NCBI RefSeq assembly: GCF_038050405.1
Contig: NZ_CP150901.1
Coordinates: forward strand, 3,410,001 to 3,474,000
Length of the DNA stretch: 64,000 bases
Direction of reading: 5' to 3'
Origin: Paraburkholderia sp. IMGN_8
Lineage (GTDB): Bacteria > Pseudomonadota > Gammaproteobacteria > Burkholderiales > Burkholderiaceae
The notes below the pieces were generated by a model. That model searched no databases. It was not told the origin of the DNA and worked only from the letters and a program-made list of their open reading frames with translations. A program made the translations under genes and the position numbers. Positions 18,800 through 27,731 of this stretch are shown piece by piece. The first letter of the stretch is position 1. Each line of letters opens with the position of its first letter.

Positions 18800-20251
18800 T
18801 CAGATGGGATAGTGCCGCGGTCCGGTTTGGATCGTGATCCAGCGCAGGTCGGTGAATTCGGCAATCGACGCCTTGCTGCCGAAACGCCCATAGCCGCTCT
18901 TCTTCACGCCGCCGAACGGCATCTGCGCTTCGTCGTGCACGGTCGGTCCGTTGATGTGGCAAATGCCCGATTCGATGCGTTTCGCGACATTCAGCGCCCG
19001 CGCTACGTCGCGGCTGAACACGGCTGCGGAGAGACCATATTCGCTGTCGTTCGCGACACGAATCGCTTCTTCGTCGCCGTCCACGCGCTGCACCGTCACC
19101 ACCGGGCCGAACGATTCCTCGGCATACAGTTTCATCTCACGCGTCACGCCGTCGACGATCGCCGGCTGCATCACGGCGCCTTCAACCGAGCAGCCGACCG
19201 GCAGCTTCGCGCCCTTCTCATGCGCATCTTCAACGAGCGCCTTGATGCGCCGCGCGGCCGCCGCACTCTCCAGCACGCCGAGCACCGAATCCGCCGCGGC
19301 CGGATCGCCCGCCTTCAAGGTTCGCGCCTTGGCCGCGAGCTTCTCGACCAGCGCATCGGCGATCTTGCGGTCGACGATCACGCGTTCCGTCGACATGCAT
19401 ATCTGCCCCTGGTTGAAGAATGCGCCGAACGCGATGCCGGCCACTGCCGCATCCAGATCGGCATCGTCGAGCACCACCACGGGCGCCTTGCCGCCGAGTT
19501 CGAGCAAGGCCGGCTTCAGATGCTGCGCGGCATGTTGCGCGACGATGCGGCCGACGCGCGTCGAACCGGTGAAGTTGACCCGCCGCACCGCCGGATGGGC
19601 GATCAGACGCTCGACGATCGCAGGGGCATCCGCCGCCGAATGCGTGATGACGTTCACCACGCCGTCGCCGAGACCGGCCTCCTGCAACACACTGCCGATC
19701 AACCGATGCACGCCCGGACAACCCTCCGAGGCCTTGAGCACGACCGTATTGCCACAGGCGAGCGGCATCGCGATCGCCCGCGTGCCGAGGATCACCGGTG
19801 CATTCCATGGCGCCATGCCGAGCACCACGCCGCACGGCTGGCGCACTGCCATCGCGAGACTGCCCGGCACGTCCGACGGAATCACGTCGCCGTCGATCTG
19901 GGTCGTCATGGCAGCGGCCTCGCGCAGCATGTTGGCGGCCAGCATGACGTTGAAGCCGTACCAGTTGGGCATCGCGCCCGTTTCAGCTACGCCGGTTTCG
20001 ATGAACTGGCCCGTGCGGGCGTCCATCAGGTCGGCCGCCGCCAGCAGACGCTTGCGGCGTTCAGTCGGCGCCAAGGCCGACCAGACCGGGAATGCGCGCG
20101 CTGCGGCTTCGACCGCGGCGTCCGCGTCGGCCAACGTCGCGGCCGCCGCGCGCGAGGCGGCCGTGCCGCTCGCGGGATTGATCCGCTCGAAGGTCTTGCC
20201 GTCCGATGCGCCGCGGTTCTCGCCGCCGATCAACAGGGTCACTTCATGCAT
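18800..20251 (-). CDS. vdh: Vanillin (aromatic aldehyde) dehydrogenase
   Basis: A 483-residue NAD(P)-dependent aldehyde dehydrogenase. It has LELGGKAPVVVLDDADL with the catalytic Glu, FNQGQICMSTERV with the nucleophilic Cys, and FTGSTRVGR for the cofactor. Placed directly after the hydratase-lyase gene (69-base gap), it should oxidise vanillin (or 4-hydroxybenzaldehyde) from feruloyl-CoA cleavage to vanillate. Confidence 0.9.
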   Translation of the reverse strand: MHEVTLLIGGENRGASDGKTFERINPASGTAASRAAAATLADADAAVEAAARAFPVWSALAPTERRKRLLAAADLMDARTGQFIETGVAETGAMPNWYGFNVMLAANMLREAAAMTTQIDGDVIPSDVPGSLAMAVRQPCGVVLGMAPWNAPVILGTRAIAMPLACGNTVVLKASEGCPGVHRLIGSVLQEAGLGDGVVNVITHSAADAPAIVERLIAHPAVRRVNFTGSTRVGRIVAQHAAQHLKPALLELGGKAPVVVLDDADLDAAVAGIAFGAFFNQGQICMSTERVIVDRKIADALVEKLAAKARTLKAGDPAAADSVLGVLESAAAARRIKALVEDAHEKGAKLPVGCSVEGAVMQPAIVDGVTREMKLYAEESFGPVVTVQRVDGDEEAIRVANDSEYGLSAAVFSRDVARALNVAKRIESGICHINGPTVHDEAQMPFGGVKKSGYGRFGSKASIAEFTDLRWITIQTGPRHYPI

Positions 20252-20320
20252 GTTTCTCGTCTCCTCGCTTGTCTTCTCTCGCGTGAATCTGCTTGAACGC
20301 GCTTCAGCGTGCGTAATAGA

Positions 20321-21148
20321 TCAACGTTTGTAGGATTGCAGACCCGGCTTGATTGCCTTGTCATCGAGGAACTGCTTCAGGCCCTGCTCCCGGCCACCCT
20401 CGGGGTCGCGTAATTGCGCCTGATCGAGCTTGGCGTACAGGTAGTCTTCGTTCTGATCCCATGTGAGTTCACGGCAACGTTTGAAGCCGTGCTTGGCCGC
20501 GCGCAGCACCACCGGATTTTTATCGAGGAGTTTCGCCGCGAGAACGCGCGTGGCTTCGCGCAACTCGGCGCGCGGCACGCTCTTGTTGACGAGGCCCATT
20601 TGCGCCGCTTCCGGACCCGTGAACGTTTCGCCGGTCATGATGTAGTAAAGCGCCTGACGATGCCCCACGGTGTCGGCCATCGCCTTGCTCACCAGGTTGC
20701 CCGGCGGAATGCCCCAGTTGATCTCCGACAACCCGAACACGGCTTCGTCCGCGGCGATCGCGAGATCGCACGCCACCAAAGGCGAGAATCCGCCACCGAA
20801 GCACCAGCCGTTGACCATCGCGATGGTCGGCTTCGCGTACATGCGCAGCAGTTGCCATTGCCAGCGGCATGCATCGCGGCGAATCTTTTCTTGCAGGATT
20901 TCCGGGCCGGCGTCGACTTCGCGAAAATATTCCTTCAGATCCATGCCGGCGGTCCAGGCATCGCCTTCGCCTGTCAGCACGAGAACCTGCGCTTCGGCAT
21001 CCAGTTCCACTGCTTCAAGGACCTCGATCATTTCCTTGTTCAACGTCGGGCTCATTGCATTGCGTTTCTCGGGACGATTGAACGCCACCCATGCAATGCC
21101 ATCCGCGACATCGACCTTGACGGTTTTCCAGCGGCCTTCATAACTCAT
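20321..21148 (-). CDS. ech: Feruloyl-CoA (hydroxycinnamoyl-CoA) hydratase-lyase
   Basis: A 275-residue crotonase-fold enzyme that hydrates feruloyl-CoA and cleaves it to vanillin and acetyl-CoA. It begins MSYEGRWKTVKVDV and has RPEKRNAMSP, AWTAGMDLKEYF and GGGFSPLVACDLAIA, all characteristic of hydroxycinnamoyl-CoA hydratase-lyases. The ATG at 21148 is preceded by GGAG and gives the family's usual N terminus; a longer frame upstream is disregarded. It is the first gene of the leftward operon, next to a MarR-type operator. Confidence 0.93.
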   Translation of the reverse strand: MSYEGRWKTVKVDVADGIAWVAFNRPEKRNAMSPTLNKEMIEVLEAVELDAEAQVLVLTGEGDAWTAGMDLKEYFREVDAGPEILQEKIRRDACRWQWQLLRMYAKPTIAMVNGWCFGGGFSPLVACDLAIAADEAVFGLSEINWGIPPGNLVSKAMADTVGHRQALYYIMTGETFTGPEAAQMGLVNKSVPRAELREATRVLAAKLLDKNPVVLRAAKHGFKRCRELTWDQNEDYLYAKLDQAQLRDPEGGREQGLKQFLDDKAIKPGLQSYKR

Positions 21149-21200
21149 CTGCATTCTCCGTGAACGTTGGCCGCGACGGCGGCCTGATGAGCGCATTTAA

Positions 21201-21217
21201 TATCAGGTTGCCTGATA
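21201..21217. promoter_or_regulatory. MarR-type operator, copy 1 (ech/marR intergenic)
   Basis: A dyad TATCAG-N5-CTGATA, extending to an 8-bp perfect stem (ATATCAGG / CCTGATAT) with a TTG centre. It lies between the divergent ech and MarR genes. An identical arm pair with the same spacing occurs at 21842-21858, before the uptake genes. Confidence 0.75.
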
Positions 21218-21315
21218 TGTAAAGCGGAATGTCGCGAGCTTGGTGCAAACCCCTATCGGCGAAACCGGCGGGCAAGCGCGCTAAGATGCGGGATAGACCA
21301 AACCTCTTGCGCCCA

Positions 21316-21786
21316 ATGAGCAAAAATCAAAATCCGCTTGCCGAACCCGCTGCTGCGCGTACCCGCCGCGCCAACTTGCGGCTGACCTACGTGATCGGCA
21401 GTCTCGACCGCATTCTGCGGCGCCGCATGACCGAAGCGCTCGCGCCGCTTGGTTTGACGCTCGCACAATTCACCGCGCTTTCCGTCCTCGAAACGAGAGG
21501 GCAGGCGTCCAATGCACAGCTCGCCGAGCGCTCGTTCATCACGCCGCAATCCGCCAATGAAGTGATGAACGCAATGGCGAGCCGCGGCTGGGTGAGCCGC
21601 GAGCCGGATCCGACCCACGGCCGCATCGTGCTGCTGCAACTGACAGATCAGGGGCGCGCCGTGCTGCGCGAGTGCGAGCAGGCCGTGCGCGCGATCGAAC
21701 GGCAGATGATGGAAGGCATCGAGCTCGAAACGGCCGGTGCGGTGCAAAACCACCTCGAAACTTTCGTGCGCAACCTGCGCGGCTGA
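21316..21786 (+). CDS. MarR-family regulator of the ferulate cluster
   Basis: A 156-residue winged-helix regulator. The wHTH region spans LAPLGLTLAQFTALSVLE to SREPDPTHGRIVLLQLTDQG. MarR proteins in hydroxycinnamate clusters usually repress until a CoA thioester binds, and its place divergent from ech suggests that role. The start is uncertain: in-frame ATGs lie at 21229, 21286 and 21316, none with a good ribosome site. The last gives the usual family length. Confidence 0.88.
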   Translation: MSKNQNPLAEPAAARTRRANLRLTYVIGSLDRILRRRMTEALAPLGLTLAQFTALSVLETRGQASNAQLAERSFITPQSANEVMNAMASRGWVSREPDPTHGRIVLLQLTDQGRAVLRECEQAVRAIERQMMEGIELETAGAVQNHLETFVRNLRG

Positions 21787-21841
21787 CATTCCTGCGTTTG
21801 CGAATTGCTAGGTGTTTTCACCGAAGCGATTGAGCTTGTGT

Positions 21842-21858
21842 TATCAGCCTACCTGATA
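21842..21858. promoter_or_regulatory. MarR-type operator, copy 2 (upstream of MFS/porin/tannase)
   Basis: TATCAG-N5-CTGATA, the same arms and spacing as the site at 21201-21217. It lies in the 350-base gap between the MarR gene and the MFS transporter, 279 bases before the latter's start. Apart from this site I see nothing else in the gap. Confidence 0.7.
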
Positions 21859-22136
21859 TTAAATCCAGTCCACGGTGCCGCGTGTGGAGACGCGCTGCAT
21901 CGCTTCGAGGCAAACGGACAGCAACGTGGGCATCAAACCGATGCGCCGCGCGCTGCGGTGTTCGCTGGGCTGTCCACAAGCATCCCATCGTGAGCTCGAT
22001 GGCGATCTGAATCCCGCTTCGCTGAGGCCGCCTGGCTACCAGGCGCCGGGCAAGCACGACCGCCTCTGCGGCGACACTGCATCCCCTGCTTTTCAGCAAC
22101 ACCGGAAAACCACGCATTTTAATAAGGATCACTAAC

Positions 22137-23384
22137 GTGAAAAGAACCGGAACACTAAGCTCGCCAGACGGCCTGCCTGGATCGGCGACATCCGGCCGGA
22201 CAAACGCCGCTGTCACCCTCGGATTGTGCTTTGCGATCGCGCTGCTCGAAGGACTCGACCTGCAATCAGTGGGCGTCGCCGCACCGCGCATGGCGCGCGA
22301 GTTCGGTTTATCGGTCGCGCAAATGGGCCTCGCGTTCAGCGCCGGCACCTTCGGTTTGCTGCCGGGCGCGGTGTTCGGCGGACGGCTCGCAGACCGGATC
22401 GGCCGCAAGCGCGTCCTGGTGATGTCCGCGTGCCTGTTCGGTTTGCTGTCGATCGCGACCGCGTTGGTGAACGACTTTCACACACTGGTGATCGTGCGTG
22501 TGCTGACCGGCGTTGGTCTCGGCGGTGCGTTGCCGAACCTGATCGCCTTGTCGTCGGAGGCGGTCGAGCCACGTTCGCGCAGCACCGCGGTGAGTGTGAT
22601 GTATTGCGGCATTCCGTTCGGCGGCGTGATTGCTTCGGTGATCGGCGTGCTGAGCGCGGGCGATACCGAGTGGCGTCATATCTTCTACGTCGGCGGCGCG
22701 GGGCCGCTGGTGCTGGTGCCGTTGCTGCTCGTGTTCCTCGCGGATTCGAAAGCGTTCACGAAGGCCTCGCATGACGGCCACGCGAAGCCCGCTCCGGTCG
22801 GCGAAATCCTGTTCGGCGGCACGCGCGGCCTGTCGACCGTGCAAATCTGGGTCAGCTACTTCTGCACGCTGATCGTCCTCTACTTCCTGCTCAACTGGCT
22901 GCCGTCGCTGATGGCAGCAAGCGGCCTGACTCGCACGCAAGTCGGCTACGTGCAGATCTTCTTCAACATCGGCGGCGGGATCGGCGCGTTATGCATCGGC
23001 ATGCTGATGGACCGGATGCGCTCGGGCGTCGTCGTCGCGGGCATGTATATCGGCATCATCGCGTCGCTCGCGGCGCTCTCGATGGCGCCCGGATTCGGCG
23101 CGCTCGCAGCCTCCGCGTTCTTCGCGGGAATGTTCGTGATCGGCGGGCAATCGGTGCTGTACGCACTTTCGGCGGCGTTCTATCCAACCGCGATGCGCGG
23201 CACCGGCGTCGGCGCGGCAGTCGCGGTGGGCCGCATCGGCTCGGTGGTCGGGCCGCTTGCGGCGGGTCAATTGCTGGCAATGGGCCGTAGTTCGTCGACG
23301 GTCATCAGCGCGAGCATTCCCGTCACGCTGATCGCAGCCGCCGCCGCATTGCTGCTGTTGCGCCGTCCGCGCGCCGAAGACTGA
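22137..23384 (+). CDS. MFS aromatic-acid:H+ symporter family transporter
   Basis: A 415-residue, 12-helix transporter. It has the AAHS-type N-terminal acidic motif LLEGLDLQSVGVAAPRM and the MFS loop GRLADRIGRKRVLV. Relatives such as PcaK and MhpT import benzoate-type acids. With its place before porin and feruloyl-esterase genes, it likely imports ferulate or a related hydroxycinnamate. The start is GTG with AAGGAT upstream. Confidence 0.88.
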   Translation: MKRTGTLSSPDGLPGSATSGRTNAAVTLGLCFAIALLEGLDLQSVGVAAPRMAREFGLSVAQMGLAFSAGTFGLLPGAVFGGRLADRIGRKRVLVMSACLFGLLSIATALVNDFHTLVIVRVLTGVGLGGALPNLIALSSEAVEPRSRSTAVSVMYCGIPFGGVIASVIGVLSAGDTEWRHIFYVGGAGPLVLVPLLLVFLADSKAFTKASHDGHAKPAPVGEILFGGTRGLSTVQIWVSYFCTLIVLYFLLNWLPSLMAASGLTRTQVGYVQIFFNIGGGIGALCIGMLMDRMRSGVVVAGMYIGIIASLAALSMAPGFGALAASAFFAGMFVIGGQSVLYALSAAFYPTAMRGTGVGAAVAVGRIGSVVGPLAAGQLLAMGRSSSTVISASIPVTLIAAAAALLLLRRPRAED

Positions 23385-23445
23385 TCGGCCACATCAAGAA
23401 CCAACGACAACAACACATTCAATCAACGGTTTGGAGACACCTTTC

Positions 23446-24585
23446 ATGCAAGCATCCGCACGTCTTCTATTTTGCGGCGCGCTGTGCGCCTTCAGCGGCG
23501 CCGCAGCGGCTCAATCGAGCGTGACGCTCTACGGGATCATCGATACCGGCATCGAATATGTATCGCACGCGAACGCCGCCGGCAAAGGCGTTTTCCGCAT
23601 GCCGTCGGTCACCGGCGAACTGCCTTCGCGCTGGGGTTTGCGCGGCAATGAAGATCTCGGCGGCGGCTATAGCGCGATATTCACGCTGGAAAGCGGCTTC
23701 AACGTGCGCGCCGGCGACCTCGGCCAAGGCGGGCGATTGTTCGGGCGCCAGGCATTCGTCGGCGTCAAGAGTCCGTACGGCACGCTCTCGTTCGGACGCC
23801 AGTACACGATGACGTACCTCGCGCTGATGGGCGCGGACCTGATCGGCCCGGACATTTACGGCCTCGGTTCGCTCGACGCCTATGTGCCGAACGCCCGTGC
23901 CGACAACTCAATGACCTACATCGGCACCTATGCCGGCGTGACGCTCGGCGCGAACTATTCGTTCGGCCGCGACTCGGCGGGCACCGGCAACTCGCCAGGC
24001 CAGGGCACCTGCACCGGCTCGGTGGCCGGGCACGCCACCGAGTGCCGCGAGTGGTCCGTGATGCTCAAGTACGACGCACCGATGTTCGGCATTGCCGCGT
24101 CGTATGAAGAACAGCGCGGTGGCAGCACCGCGGCGGCGAATTTCTTCGACGGCGTCGCCCCCACTCCACTCACGAGCGCCGCCGACAAGGACATCCGCAC
24201 GCACGTCAGCGCTTACGCGAATATCGGCCGCGCAAAGATCGGCGCGGGTTGGCTCAATCGCCGCGTCGAACCGCTCTCGGCTGCGATCGCCGATGTCCGC
24301 TCGAATCTCTTCTTCGTCGGCGCTTCGTACTTTGTGACACCCGCTTTCATCGTCGACGGCGAGGTCTATCACATCACCAATAGCGATCACGACACGCGCG
24401 CCACGATGGGCACGCTGCGCACCACCTACCTCCTCAGCAAGCGCACCGCGGTCTACGCGCAGGGCTCGTATCTCGCCAACAGCGCGAAGGCGCGCTACTC
24501 GGTCAGCGCCGGCGGAGGCGGCACGACACCCACAGCAGGCACCGGCCAGACCGGCGTGATGCTCGGCATTCGTCATTCGTTCTAG
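23446..24585 (+). CDS. General porin (OmpC-like, Gram-negative)
   Basis: A 379-residue beta-barrel porin with a signal peptide ending AAAAQ, then SVTLYGIIDTGIEYVS, the standard N-terminal strand of betaproteobacterial porins. It also has RWGLRGNEDLGGGY and LFGRQAFVG, and ends with the assembly signal IRHSF. The ATG follows TTGGAGAC. It lies between the MFS importer and the esterase, so it probably admits their substrate. Confidence 0.93.
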   Translation: MQASARLLFCGALCAFSGAAAAQSSVTLYGIIDTGIEYVSHANAAGKGVFRMPSVTGELPSRWGLRGNEDLGGGYSAIFTLESGFNVRAGDLGQGGRLFGRQAFVGVKSPYGTLSFGRQYTMTYLALMGADLIGPDIYGLGSLDAYVPNARADNSMTYIGTYAGVTLGANYSFGRDSAGTGNSPGQGTCTGSVAGHATECREWSVMLKYDAPMFGIAASYEEQRGGSTAAANFFDGVAPTPLTSAADKDIRTHVSAYANIGRAKIGAGWLNRRVEPLSAAIADVRSNLFFVGASYFVTPAFIVDGEVYHITNSDHDTRATMGTLRTTYLLSKRTAVYAQGSYLANSAKARYSVSAGGGGTTPTAGTGQTGVMLGIRHSF

Positions 24586-24595
24586 GAGACAGCGC

Positions 24596-26326
24596 ATGAA
24601 GTGCACATCCATCGCTCTGGCAGCCGCGGCGGCGCTTACGCTCGCCGCGTGCGGCGGCAACGATGTCAGCGACGGCAATAACACCAGCAGCGTCAGCGCG
24701 CTGCCGCAACTGAATGCGGCCACGCCCGGCGCGCTCGCAGGCAGTTGTGCGGCGCTCGGCTCAAAGCTCACGTTCGCCAACACCGTCTTCACTTCGGTGA
24801 CGGACGTCGCAGCAGGCACGCTCACCGTGGCAGGCAAACCGATCGCCAAACATTGCCTGATCCAGGGCAGCATGAATCAGCGGGTCAGCAGCGTCGACGG
24901 CAAGACTTACGCAATCGGCTTCGAGATGCGCCTGCCGGTTGCATGGAACGGCCGCTTCTTTTATCAGGCCAACGGCGGCCTCGACGGCAATATCGTGACG
25001 GCGACTGGCGTAATCGGCGGCGGCGGCCCGACCGACAACGCCCTCAACATGGGCTTTGCGGTGATCAGTTCGGATGCGGGACACAGCGCGGCGCAGAATC
25101 CGCTCTTCGGCCTCGACCCACAGGCGCGAATCGACTACGGCTACAACGCGGTCGCCACGCTCACGCCGATGGCCAAGCAAGTGATCAAACTCGCTTACGG
25201 CAAGGGACCGGACCGCAGCTACTTCGACGGCTGCTCCAACGGCGGCCGCCATGCGCTGGTGGCCGCGGCGCGTTCGTCGGCGCAATACGACGGCATCATT
25301 GCCGGCGATCCCGGCTTCCATCTGCCTAAGGCGGCGGTTGGAGAAATGTGGAGCGCGCAGCAATTGGCGAAGGTGGCGACCGCCACTACGGCAAACGGCC
25401 TGCCTGACATCAAGACCGGTTTTACGGCCGCCGAACGTCAGATGGTGGCGTCGAGGATATTGGCCAAATGCGACGCACTCGATGGCGTTAGCGACGGTCT
25501 GATCCAGGATATCAAGGCATGCCAGGCAAACTTCAGTCTCGCGGCCGACGTCCCCACCTGCACAGGCAACGTGCGCGACGGAACCTGTCTGACGAGCGCG
25601 CAGAAGGACGCGATCGGCAACGTCTTCTCAGGCGCACGCGATAGCACCGGCAACGCGCTATATGCGAGCTTCCCGTACGATGCCGGTCTCGGCCAGGGCT
25701 GGTCGGCGTGGAAACAGTCAAACTCGATCACACTCGATCCGGCGGCTGCCGCGTTCACGTTCACCACGCCGCCGCAAAGCGCTTCGGTGTTGAGCCAGTT
25801 GTCCGCGTACGCGCTGAACTTCAGCATGGACACGGACGCACCGAAAATCTTCGCCACCGGCGGCGTCTATAGCGAGTCCGCGTGGTCGTTCATGACACCG
25901 CCCGACGAGACCAATCTCAGCGCATTGAAGCAGCGCGGCGCGAAGCTGATCGTGTATCACGGCACGAGCGACCCGGTGTTTTCATCGAACGATACGACCG
26001 ACTGGTATCAGCGGCTCATGGCGGCCAACGGCGGCGACGCGTCGAACTTCGCGCGGCTCTATACGATCGCGGGCATGAACCATTGCTCCGGTGGTCCGAG
26101 CACCGACCAGTTCGACCTGCTCACACCGATGATTGCGTGGGTCGAACAGGGCAAGGCCCCGGACGGCGTGATCGCCACCGCGCGCGATGCGAGCAATGCC
26201 GTCCCGAACGCGGATGTGCCGGCTGACTGGGGCGCGGGACGTACGCGGCCGTTGTGCGCGTATCCGAAAGTGGCTCGGTATAAAGGCGGCGACGTGAATG
26301 CGGCGAGCAGTTTCGTTTGTAGCTGA
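24596..26326 (+). CDS. Tannase/feruloyl esterase family lipoprotein
   Basis: A 576-residue alpha/beta-hydrolase of the tannase/feruloyl esterase family. The N terminus is a lipoprotein signal with lipobox LAAC (Cys at about residue 19). The nucleophile motif is GCSNGGRH and the catalytic His is in GMNHCSGG, with the Cys neighbours that form the family's active-site disulfide. It probably frees ferulate from plant esters outside the cytoplasm, feeding the porin, MFS and fcs pathway. Gap to the porin is 10 bases, so they are co-transcribed. Confidence 0.92.
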   Translation: MKCTSIALAAAAALTLAACGGNDVSDGNNTSSVSALPQLNAATPGALAGSCAALGSKLTFANTVFTSVTDVAAGTLTVAGKPIAKHCLIQGSMNQRVSSVDGKTYAIGFEMRLPVAWNGRFFYQANGGLDGNIVTATGVIGGGGPTDNALNMGFAVISSDAGHSAAQNPLFGLDPQARIDYGYNAVATLTPMAKQVIKLAYGKGPDRSYFDGCSNGGRHALVAAARSSAQYDGIIAGDPGFHLPKAAVGEMWSAQQLAKVATATTANGLPDIKTGFTAAERQMVASRILAKCDALDGVSDGLIQDIKACQANFSLAADVPTCTGNVRDGTCLTSAQKDAIGNVFSGARDSTGNALYASFPYDAGLGQGWSAWKQSNSITLDPAAAAFTFTTPPQSASVLSQLSAYALNFSMDTDAPKIFATGGVYSESAWSFMTPPDETNLSALKQRGAKLIVYHGTSDPVFSSNDTTDWYQRLMAANGGDASNFARLYTIAGMNHCSGGPSTDQFDLLTPMIAWVEQGKAPDGVIATARDASNAVPNADVPADWGAGRTRPLCAYPKVARYKGGDVNAASSFVCS

Positions 26327-26643
26327 GCGTGCTGTAAGCACACCTTCCCCGCGCGCGACTTGCGCTCGAAACGCGCGGGGGGCGCTTCCGGACAGCGGAC
26401 CGCACACGCGCCGATTGCGCCTCGGCCCGTCATGCCGGTGCTACACCTGTGCGTCGCGCTGGACGGCGATTCCGATCGTCCCGTTCAGAACCGTCCGTCC
26501 GGCCGGCGATTCCACCTTGAGACGATCGCGCGATTTGTTGAGCCTTGCCCGCATTCACCGTTTTGCCACTGCGCCCTACAGTGCGTCATCGAGCGCGCAA
26601 AGCCAATACATCGGCGCGCGACGCAACTCTCGGAGGGTCGGTG
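26327..26643. other. Intergenic region with a GC-rich hairpin
   Basis: About 317 bases after the esterase gene. A 9-bp perfect stem (26347-26355 with 26372-26380) lies shortly after the esterase stop codon and probably ends its transcript, though no T-run follows. No gene is visible in the rest. Confidence 0.5.
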
Positions 26644-27654
26644 ATGAACAGCAAGCGTGGTTCAATTCCAGTTGCTTTCTTCAGTATCGCAGTGGGCGCA
26701 TTGGCGTTCGCCAATATGTGGCGCGTCGCAATCAGGGTTTGGCATCTGCCCGCCGGCGCAACGGAAGTGCTGACCGTCGCGGCGCTCGCCGTGTGGCTGG
26801 TCATTCTGCTGGCCTACGCGCATAAGTGGCTGACGCGCGCGGCGGACGCTCGTGCGGAAATGCAGCATCCTGTGCAATCGTCGTTTGCCGCGCTCGGACC
26901 GGTTTCCAGCATGCTCGCGGCGCAGCTCCTGCAACCGTACGCGCACACCGCCGCGCTTGCGCTGTTCGGCGTAGCAGCCGTCGTCCAGCTTGCGCTCGGC
27001 ATCTTTCTGCAAGGACGGCTCTGGCAAGGCGGACGCAAACCGGAACTGATCACGCCGGCCATTTACCTGCCGACCGTGGCGCCGAGCTTCGTCGCGGGCA
27101 CCGCGGCCGCCGCCTTTGGCTTTCATCAGCTCGGCGGGCTGTTCTTCGGCGCCGGCCTGTTGTTGTGGCTCGCAATCGAATCGTTGATCCTGCACCGCGC
27201 CGCCGTACATGAACCGCTGCCGGAAGCCTTGCGTCCGATCCTCGGCGTACAACTCGCGCCGCCGGTGGTGGGCGGTGTGACCTACCTGAGCCTGACCACC
27301 GGCGCACCCGACCTGTTCGCGCTGATCCTGCTCGGTTATGGACTGTACCAGGCGTTGCTGCTGTTGCGTCTGCTGCCGTGGATTCGCCGGCAAGCCTTCG
27401 TGCCGGGTTATTGGGCCTTCAGTTTCGGCGTGGGCGCGTTGCCGACGATGGCCATGCGGATGGTCGAACGCGGCGCAGCAGGGCCGCTTGAATGGGTCGC
27501 ACCGGTTCTCTTCGTCGCCGCGAATCTGATAATCGGCGTGCTGGCGGTAAAGACGCTCGAATTGCTGCTGCGCGGCAAATTGTTTCCCACCGCCCCGGCG
27601 GCCCAAGCTGCTGAGCGGGTAACAGCGGACTCGCGCATCGCACGCGCTAGCTAA
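26644..27654 (+). CDS. TehA/SLAC1-like (TDT family) membrane channel protein
   Basis: A 336-residue integral membrane protein with about ten helices. The opening PVAFFSIAVGALAFANMWR is typical of the tellurite-resistance/dicarboxylate transporter (TDT) family that includes TehA and SLAC1 anion channels. The ATG at 26644 follows GGAGGGT. It stands alone, convergent with the beta-lactamase gene. Substrate is unknown; resistance to tellurite should not be assumed. Confidence 0.85.
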   Translation: MNSKRGSIPVAFFSIAVGALAFANMWRVAIRVWHLPAGATEVLTVAALAVWLVILLAYAHKWLTRAADARAEMQHPVQSSFAALGPVSSMLAAQLLQPYAHTAALALFGVAAVVQLALGIFLQGRLWQGGRKPELITPAIYLPTVAPSFVAGTAAAAFGFHQLGGLFFGAGLLLWLAIESLILHRAAVHEPLPEALRPILGVQLAPPVVGGVTYLSLTTGAPDLFALILLGYGLYQALLLLRLLPWIRRQAFVPGYWAFSFGVGALPTMAMRMVERGAAGPLEWVAPVLFVAANLIIGVLAVKTLELLLRGKLFPTAPAAQAAERVTADSRIARAS

Positions 27655-27661
27655 GCCTGCG

Positions 27662-27696
27662 AATTCTGCGAGAAGCTTAAGGCGTTTCGCAGAATT
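27662..27696. terminator. Stem-loop between convergent genes
   Basis: A perfect 10-bp stem, AATTCTGCGA with TCGCAGAATT, and a 15-base loop, lying between the TehA-like gene and the convergent beta-lactamase. The AT-rich end could serve as a bidirectional terminator. Confidence 0.6.
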
Positions 27697-27731
27697 TCAT
27701 CAATGCAGCGCCATCACGATAAACGAAACCG

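Noticed and set aside
18812..20296. Open frame of 494 codons on the plus strand
   Set aside because: Antisense shadow of vanillin dehydrogenase; its translation is low-complexity His/Arg-rich and it lacks a ribosome site.
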